Assembly: GCA_019594025.1 (NCBI GenBank) | Contig: JAFDUB010000047.1 | Span: forward strand, 1-12,274 | Source: Thermoplasmata archaeon | Lineage (GTDB): Archaea; Thermoplasmatota; Thermoplasmata; Halarchaeoplasmatales; Halarchaeoplasmataceae | Direction: 5' to 3' | Length of the DNA stretch: 12,274 nt | Shown here: positions 1-5,600 of the stretch, piece by piece | Position numbering within the stretch: the stretch's first letter is position 1 | Layout: each line of letters opens with the position of its first letter | Program-made: the position numbers and the translations under genes | Notes under the pieces: generated by a model | Databases searched by the model: none | What the model saw: the letters and a program-made list of their open reading frames with translations, nothing else | What the model was told of the DNA's origin: nothing

Positions 1-88
1 AGGTGTGAAATCTACGTTATTTGACTAGTCATACTAATAATCTTTGGAGCGCACAAAAATTTTGACCTTTTCAGTTGAGTAGCCGAAT

Positions 89-135
89 CCCACAGCCAAG
101 GCTGTGGGTATATGACCTCCCTACGGTCGGTCGAG
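89..135 (+). repeat. Hairpin element, left copy (IS200/IS605-end-like or REP-like)
   Basis: A perfect inverted repeat has arms CCCACAGCC (89-97) and GGCTGTGGG (100-108) separated by AA. It is followed at about 117-133 by a segment CTCCCTACGGTCGGTCG that can fold a tiny second hairpin with a TAC loop. A related element with the same order of parts lies at 12125-12168, on the same strand. Stable palindromic hairpins followed by this kind of pyrimidine-rich motif are typical of IS200/IS605 or TnpB-associated ends and of derived REP-like or MITE-like sequences. That assignment is inference: no tnpA or tnpB is present in the window, and any parent gene would lie left of position 1. No T-run follows the hairpin, so it does not look like a terminator. 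Confidence 0.6.
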
Positions 136-193
136 TGTAATTAAGGGTAATTTCTCCGAGAAACGTATCCAATGAAGTTGTTCGTTAATTATC

Positions 194-208
194 GAAAAGC
201 TATTTAAC
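194..208 (+). promoter_or_regulatory. BRE/TATA promoter of the methyltransferase gene
   Basis: A purine-rich BRE-like stretch (CGAAAAG) precedes the TATA-like box CTATTTAA at 200-207. The box centre is about 27 bases before the ATG at 231. Archaeal transcription normally starts at about that distance from the TATA centre, so the mRNA would be leaderless or nearly so. No good Shine-Dalgarno sequence sits in front of the ATG. Confidence 0.5.
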
Positions 209-230
209 CTAAAGGATAATTTCAGCACAT

Positions 231-881
231 ATGAGCGGAAGTTACTGGGATGAATTTGTAGATTATGAAGTGAACAACGATTTAAACATAAGAGGGTTCG
301 TCGAGGGGTTAGCGGAAAAGGTGGATAAAGCGTTCTCCGAACTTGATGATGATTATCACCCTGCTTACCTAGGGGTGGAAAACGCCGTGAGGCTCTATGC
401 TCTTATACGTGAAAAAAAACCGTCCACCGTTATCGAGACCGGTGTTTGTAACGGTATGTCGTCAGCAGCAATTTTGAAGGCCCTGAAAGATAATAAAAAA
501 GGAAAGCTATACTCCGTGGACCTTCCGGTGGTAGCAGGCAGTATAGAAGGACGTATTGGGGCGGTTTTACCTCCGGGAAAATCATCGGGATGGGTAGTCT
601 CAGACGAACTCAAAGAAAGGTGGGAGCTGCTACTGGGAAATACGTACTATGTACTTCCAAAAATATTTGCGAAAGTAGATCAAACCGATGTGTTCATCCA
701 CGACAGCGGCCACTCATATGAAACCATGATGTTTGAATTCGGGATCGCGTGGTATCATCTTAGGGATGGAGGTGTGCTTCTCGCAGATAATACGGACAAA
801 AACGAGGCTTTCAAGGACTTTGCTAGAGGCAAAGAAAGAAAACTTTTCCGATTGAACAAAATGGCTCTTATAGAGAAATAA
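231..881 (+). CDS. Class I SAM-dependent methyltransferase (Methyltransf_24-like)
   Basis: A 216-residue soluble protein with the Rossmann-type methyltransferase layout. Residues 66-78 (TVIETGVCNGMSS) form motif I, the SAM-binding glycine loop with acidic E69. D97 ends the second strand (LYSVDLP). Residues 153-163 (DVFIHDSGHSY) form the motif III/IV strand, with H157-D158 and H161. Residues 179-187 (DGGVLLADN) form the next strand and turn. This IHDSGHSY...GG...ADN pattern is typical of Methyltransf_24 / cephalosporin-hydroxylase-like methyltransferases, which modify small molecules, sugars or lipids. The substrate cannot be read from the sequence. The length suits a single-domain family member, and no signal peptide or membrane segment is seen. 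The ATG at 231 fits the upstream TATA box with a leaderless transcript. The gene converges on the membrane-protein gene to its right, with a 31-base gap, and shows no operon link to the surface-protein genes. Confidence 0.82.
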   Translation: MSGSYWDEFVDYEVNNDLNIRGFVEGLAEKVDKAFSELDDDYHPAYLGVENAVRLYALIREKKPSTVIETGVCNGMSSAAILKALKDNKKGKLYSVDLPVVAGSIEGRIGAVLPPGKSSGWVVSDELKERWELLLGNTYYVLPKIFAKVDQTDVFIHDSGHSYETMMFEFGIAWYHLRDGGVLLADNTDKNEAFKDFARGKERKLFRLNKMALIEK

Positions 882-900
882 ATAACGATAAGTGTTCACC

Positions 901-914
901 AAAAATTCAGTTTT
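901..914. terminator. Possible oligo-T terminators between convergent genes
   Basis: The short gap between two convergent stop codons holds A5 (901-905), read as T5 on the minus strand 8 bases past the reverse gene's stop. T4 (911-914) follows the forward gene's stop. Archaeal RNA polymerase can terminate at short T-runs without a hairpin. The runs are brief, so this is weak. Confidence 0.25.
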
Positions 915-2226
915 ATTCCTCCATCTGCTGATACTCCCCTGTCTGCTGTGGGTAGTAGGTGTTAGGCTTCTGCTTTTTTCTGGAAAACAGTATGAACCCG
1001 ATTACGAGAACAACGAAGAAGATGAGTACCGGTATCATGGCATACATAAGCCAGGCGGGGGGATCGGAACTATCGATATACTGGTTGAAGTATCCTTGCT
1101 TATCCTGTCTGAAGGCCTCTACTTCGTCTTTGGAAACCCATTCAGATTCCAACATCTCCGACTCTATCATCAAAACCTCGTCCCCAATAAATTCGTTAGC
1201 AGCCATGACGTAGGGCTCGAAATAGAATTTGTCAATAGAGTTTCTATAATAAGATACGTAGGAGTCGGTTTCACTATCGTATTTCGCCTGAGAGGACACT
1301 CCTATGGAACTGACTAAAATCTCGTTGTGATCGGGATATATATCGATCTCGGCGTACTTCATGATCGCTTCATTACCTAGATTTACCAAACCCATCACTG
1401 GAGAATGTTTCAAAAATGTGTTATCACCCTGGAATTGAAGTTTTGCTTGCATCAATTCCTGACCCTCGATAGACATGTCAATATCTTCGTTCACCTCATC
1501 CTCGCCAACTCCTCCGTATGGAAAATCGTAATCGATGGACATCTCGACTTGGCCGCTTAGTATTCCACCGTAATCGCTCTCTACATGTACCATATCGAGG
1601 TCTGAAGCCGCTCCAGAACTCGTGGGGATCCACGGAAGCGGAGGATAATAGTCTATATCGAGGTCAAGATCCCAATGGTTCTTGAGATTGTAATCCATTG
1701 TATAATCCATAGCATCTTCCGGGTCTGTGGTTTCCATATCGGTCTCGGTATCCAAGGTGCCAGTGGTCCTAAGAGTCTGACTCACAATACCGTATGCATT
1801 TACGGGTGTGGCACCAACTTGATACTCATATTCTCCAACCCATAGGCTTCCCTCGAAGTCACTTTCAACTTGGTTAATTTCCATTAGCAGGTCACCGCTA
1901 GTGGACACACCCATGAATTCGAACTCCATGGCAAAATGAAGGCTTCCTTCGGAGTAATAACCGCCCATATAATCGAATCTGTGAAAACCGTCCTCCTCCC
2001 CGACATACTCTATAGCAAAAAGAAAAACATAGCCGCCTTTACTGCGCATCAGCGTGACGTCGACGGTTTCTCCATGTATCATATGTTCCAGCTGCTCCTT
2101 ATTCTCAGAAAAATCGTATACCCATCTGTACGACCAAGGGCTTTGTTCCTCCCACCGATTCGAGGCGCCGGCGAGGGGTAAAAGAACAAGGCCTAGAACC
2201 GCGGCGAAGGTTATTATTTTTTCCAT
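913..2226 (-). CDS. Exported single-span membrane protein with acidic ectodomain
   Basis: Not recognised as a known family. The preferred start (437 residues) gives a classic signal peptide: MEK, a hydrophobic core at residues 4-19 (IITFAAVLGLVLLPLA), and likely cleavage near AGA/SN at 21-22. A large acidic, aromatic-rich ectodomain of probable beta structure follows. A transmembrane helix spans about residues 392-415 (core IPVLIFFVVLVIGFILF), then a basic stop-transfer RKKQK and a short Tyr/Gln-rich cytoplasmic tail. This is a type I topology with most of the protein outside the cell. An in-frame ATG 33 bases upstream (2259) would give 448 residues. It overlaps the TATA-like sequence and places a polar stretch before the signal peptide, so 2226 is favoured. 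Convergent with the methyltransferase; divergent from the small membrane protein. Its role is unknown; an envelope or substrate-binding function is possible. Confidence 0.8.
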   Translation of the reverse strand: MEKIITFAAVLGLVLLPLAGASNRWEEQSPWSYRWVYDFSENKEQLEHMIHGETVDVTLMRSKGGYVFLFAIEYVGEEDGFHRFDYMGGYYSEGSLHFAMEFEFMGVSTSGDLLMEINQVESDFEGSLWVGEYEYQVGATPVNAYGIVSQTLRTTGTLDTETDMETTDPEDAMDYTMDYNLKNHWDLDLDIDYYPPLPWIPTSSGAASDLDMVHVESDYGGILSGQVEMSIDYDFPYGGVGEDEVNEDIDMSIEGQELMQAKLQFQGDNTFLKHSPVMGLVNLGNEAIMKYAEIDIYPDHNEILVSSIGVSSQAKYDSETDSYVSYYRNSIDKFYFEPYVMAANEFIGDEVLMIESEMLESEWVSKDEVEAFRQDKQGYFNQYIDSSDPPAWLMYAMIPVLIFFVVLVIGFILFSRKKQKPNTYYPQQTGEYQQMEE

Positions 2227-2246
2227 AAATATCTTACACATTTCAC

Positions 2247-2268
2247 CGTTTAAAGGCATATAAATAGA
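2247..2268 (-). promoter_or_regulatory. TATA-like promoter of the single-span membrane protein gene
   Basis: Read on the minus strand, two TATA-like boxes occur: CTATTTATATG (about 2268-2258) and CTTTAAAC (about 2255-2248). The second is centred about 25 bases before the ATG at 2226, predicting a leaderless transcript. The first would give a leader of about 10 bases. Either one places transcription start downstream of the alternative ATG at 2259, supporting the shorter protein. Confidence 0.45.
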
Positions 2269-2292
2269 TTGCTCCTCGACAGCATGAGATAG

Positions 2293-2306
2293 GAAAAAAT
2301 ATATAT
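2293..2306 (+). promoter_or_regulatory. BRE/TATA promoter of the two-helix membrane protein gene
   Basis: GAAAAAA followed by the alternating TATATAT (2300-2306) forms a strong BRE/TATA match. Its centre is 25 bases before the ATG at 2328 and 28 before the adjacent in-frame ATG at 2331. A leaderless transcript starting at the ATGATG pair is expected. The box is on the opposite strand from the neighbouring promoter at 2247-2268, so the region is divergently organised. Confidence 0.5.
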
Positions 2307-2327
2307 CGCACCCATGTCATCGAGAGG

Positions 2328-2531
2328 ATGATGGCCCGTAAGAGATCCACATTCAGAATACTGGTGTACCTGGTTTTAACCGTAATACTACCAATGGTAC
2401 TGATGGTAATCAATCATACGATCTGGATAGACAATATACTGCTAACTATATTCTTGATCACTTGGATGGGTTTTGGGCTTATAGTACTACAGCCATATTC
2501 GGTAGGGGATTACGAGACAATCGAACCGTGA
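2328..2531 (+). CDS. Small two-helix membrane protein, unknown function
   Basis: Sixty-seven residues, not recognised as a named family. The N-terminus MMARKRSTFR is basic and polar. Two hydrophobic helices follow at about residues 11-28 and 37-56, joined by a short loop (NHTIWID), and the protein ends in a short acidic tail (GDYETIEP). The positive-inside rule suggests that the N-terminus is cytoplasmic, the loop outside and the acidic tail cytoplasmic. The start is ambiguous between tandem ATGs at 2328 and 2331; the second fits TATA spacing slightly better, and the difference is one residue. It has its own promoter, is divergent from the single-span membrane protein, and lies upstream of the giant surface protein with a 104-base gap that contains a separate promoter. 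It is therefore probably monocistronic. It might be an accessory subunit for the neighbouring envelope proteins, but nothing in the sequence shows this. Confidence 0.68.
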   Translation: MMARKRSTFRILVYLVLTVILPMVLMVINHTIWIDNILLTIFLITWMGFGLIVLQPYSVGDYETIEP

Positions 2532-2536
2532 ATGTT

Positions 2537-2647
2537 TCAGAACTCAAAATCTTCGTCATCGCCTAGAGGCTCAGCGGGGTTCTTTTCATCATCTTTTAGA
2601 CTTATAGTTATACACCATATTGTACTTTTTCCCGAATGAAAACACAT
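2537..2647 (-). CDS. Possible 36-residue acidic-tailed mini-ORF (reverse strand)
   Basis: On the reverse strand an ATG at 2647-2645 opens a 36-codon frame that stops with TGA at 2539-2537. It overlaps the first four codons and the promoter of the giant gene. The product has a short semi-hydrophobic start (STIWCITISL) and a very acidic C-terminus (KDDEKNPAEP then LGDDEDFEF). That looks more like a real archaeal protein tail than random translation. No convincing TATA box lies about 27 bases upstream. It could be a small protein, the eroded 3' end of a lost gene, or chance. It is listed because the composition is striking, not because expression is shown. Confidence 0.22.
   Translation of the reverse strand: MCFHSGKSTIWCITISLKDDEKNPAEPLGDDEDFEF
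2602..2613 (+). promoter_or_regulatory. TATA-like promoter of the giant surface protein gene
   Basis: TTATAGTTATAC contains two overlapping TATA-like octamers, centred about 30 and 26 bases before the ATG at 2636. This is again the spacing of a leaderless archaeal promoter. The sequence just before the ATG (CTTTTTCCCGA) has no Shine-Dalgarno match. Confidence 0.4.
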
Positions 2648-5600
2648 ATATATCGACATACAATGCCCGCCCTTGGAAAAATGATGAGGAAGAAAGTGAA
2701 CGACATAGGTACAACCTCCTTTGCATTACTAGGAGTGCTCATAATCCTACTTTCAATTATAGCAACAGCACATATATCCCATCTTGAACGGCTGAACTAT
2801 GAAGAAAGTCTTAGAAACGATCTATTAACGAAGATGGATAACAGAGGAGAGGAATATTTGGATTCCATAGAAAACAAACTTCACATTTTAGGCGTGCAGA
2901 GTGCATTTGACGGTAAAAGAGAAAGGCCCGCGGAGTTATTCGGCAATCTTTCAAAGGAGTATCTAAATAATATGATGGGAGATGAAAACCGTGACGGTGA
3001 TCTGACTGTCTCCCTTTTATATCACAACGTGACCTTTGGAAAAAGGCTTGCAGAAGTCGACGATATACTTCCCGTAGATACCGAGGATCTAAGGGAAGAC
3101 CATCCTGGTGAGGAGATAAAAAGCAACAGAAGCTTCAATTATGAGATCAAAGGAACGTTAGAGGTATTAGTGAAAGAAGTTAGCAGTGGGACAGAACTGA
3201 CCAAGGGGAGGGAACTCGTCACAGCTGTGGATATACCCTACCCATTCATTAAGGAGAAAAGTTCATCGTTTCAGACCGCTGCGGCGGGGGCCCAGGGGCA
3301 CGTGGGAAGGATGGTTGAATATATGCTTACCACCGTGGCCCAATACAGAACCTTGACAGGTGATGGAAACACAAGTAACATACTAAACGAAGAAGATGTA
3401 GAGCTGGCGGTCAATCTTGCACTTATACTTGAAATCGCTTATCAGTTCAGATACTATGATCGAAACGCTACCAGGGCCCTTTCGGAAAACGTCACCTGTG
3501 GGCGTGTTGACCTCTTGGAGATACTAGATACATATTCCAAAAGCGGAAGGGTGGATCCCGGTGACATTATAGCTATCTACCATGGCTACACCTACGACGA
3601 TCTAATTGTTACAGAGGACGAGGTTATACCTTTGAATATTTCAACCATCATATCTCAGGCTTTATACGCACTGGTAGACCAGTTCGTTTTCAACTACTTG
3701 GATAACTTTGGTATGCTGGATATTCTCGACATCACCATGCGTGGAATCAGAAGGATTAGCGATGTCGTTGGTGATATTTCGGAAGGTGTTGCCGACTTTT
3801 TTGTTAGTTTTTATCCGTGGGACGAAGATGACGAAGATATCAATCCGGAACACGTGGAATTGGTGAAGAATTGGGTGGAAGAAACTTTTGTTTCCGCCGG
3901 CCTTATGAGCACACACTTATCCCGGGCTATCTATCATCCCTTTGATTCCATAAACGGGGAGAGGATAGTGGGTTACCCCCGCCTTCCGGATGATTTCGAC
4001 GTGAATTTTTCTCTTGATGCTACGGCGAGGTTGACCGGAGACGAACACCGGTGGTATCGATATGACTGTGAACACGGTGAACCCCACCGTGGAATGCAGG
4101 GGGATTTTTGCAACGAAACGGTGATTATAGACGACCCCGACCTAGGTGAAATCGAAGTTCAATGTGGTGCTGAAGAGGTATTGGTAGGATACGATTACGT
4201 AAAATATTCCATAGGTGTAAACGTCGGACCCGGTCAAATCTTCTTCAACGAAGTGGACCTGCTAAATTCCGATGATAAAATATGGCAGGATTTTTTTAAC
4301 GAGCATTACGAAGGACATGGGGACGACGAGGTCAACTCGGTCAGAGACGCCGTAGCGAAGTTTATTGAAATGATGGTGGACACCATTTTGGAACACCCCG
4401 AGCTTAGAGAGAAAATAGAGGAATTGTCCAAAGTAGGGGTCGATGTAGGAGACCGGAGATCCTTTTTCCACGATATACGAGACGCGGTAAATCAAGCTGT
4501 GGATACCGCCTTCGAACATTATAGGGAGAATCCTGGGGATGTGGCGGACATTGTACGAGAATTTCTGCACGACGACGGGCCCCAAGGTGATATGGAGGCA
4601 CTCAAAGAACTGTTAGAGAGTCACTACCATGAGTTCACCGGAGAATCTTTTGTTGACGATGCGGTGTATAGGACCGCTGACATGCTCTTAAGTCCAGAGA
4701 GTCCATACCTCGAGTTCGAAGTGATAAATAAGGAGATTAGTATGGAAGACGTCGATTGGGGAGCTGACATGTCTTGGAATACTGAAAGGTCCTTTCCCAG
4801 GAAAAAGGTATCAAGGTTGGTAGAAGATACTCCCGATTACCAGGAATTCATTGGGAAGTTGAGCGACCATACACATGATGCGTACGCCGAACTGAAGGTA
4901 CGGGAGGTAGGGCAAGAATGCCAAGGGTACTGTACAGGTAACGGCCTGCTAATACAGGCGTTAGATCATTATCAGTATTACGACGGGATAGACACTAATG
5001 TTAGGTCCGGAAGGGTTCGTGGATCAGGCCCAGAAGGAATCGAGTCTATATATCCAAATCCTGCGACCCGAGGAGTAGATATTGTACACTTTAATTCATC
5101 TTTGGACGAAGAGGACGTACGTTTAACCTGGATATCGGATTTAGATGGATCTCTTTCCGAAGAGCCGTACTTTAATATCTCCGCAGACTTCCTTTCCCCA
5201 GGCTCGCACAATATTACCTTGATATGGTCCAACTATGAGGGAGACTTTTGGGAGGATTTTGAAGAGCTGCGTATCAACATCCCGCCTACGGCGATAATCG
5301 ATGAGGTGGGACCGTGGTGGGAAAAATCCCCACTAACATTCACACATTCAAGCTACGATCCCGAGGGGCAACTTGACTATGTCCATTGGGATTTCGGAGA
5401 TGGTAACACATCCACCGATGACGAGGGGGAGCACGCATATGAAAATCCAGGTTTATACAACGTGACCTTGACGGTCTATGACTATGTTGGAGCTAACGAT
5501 ACAGATATGTTGGAACTTCTGATAGACGATCGTCCTAGAGTTGTTTCACTGAGTCCTGATGTTACGGATCCTTTATTTACCGACGTTGAATTCGAAGTTA

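Noticed and set aside
89..108. The left palindrome as an intrinsic transcription terminator
   Set aside because: No T-run follows it, and a related copy has the same extra downstream motif, so a repeated structural element is the better explanation.
892..1317. A 141-codon forward ORF opposite the single-span membrane protein gene
   Set aside because: It is antisense to a gene with a convincing signal peptide and transmembrane anchor. Its translation has no promoter or coherent domain pattern.
2227..2259. The upstream ATG at 2259 as the start of the single-span membrane protein
   Set aside because: It lies on the TATA-like sequence and would put a polar stretch before a textbook signal peptide that starts at 2226.
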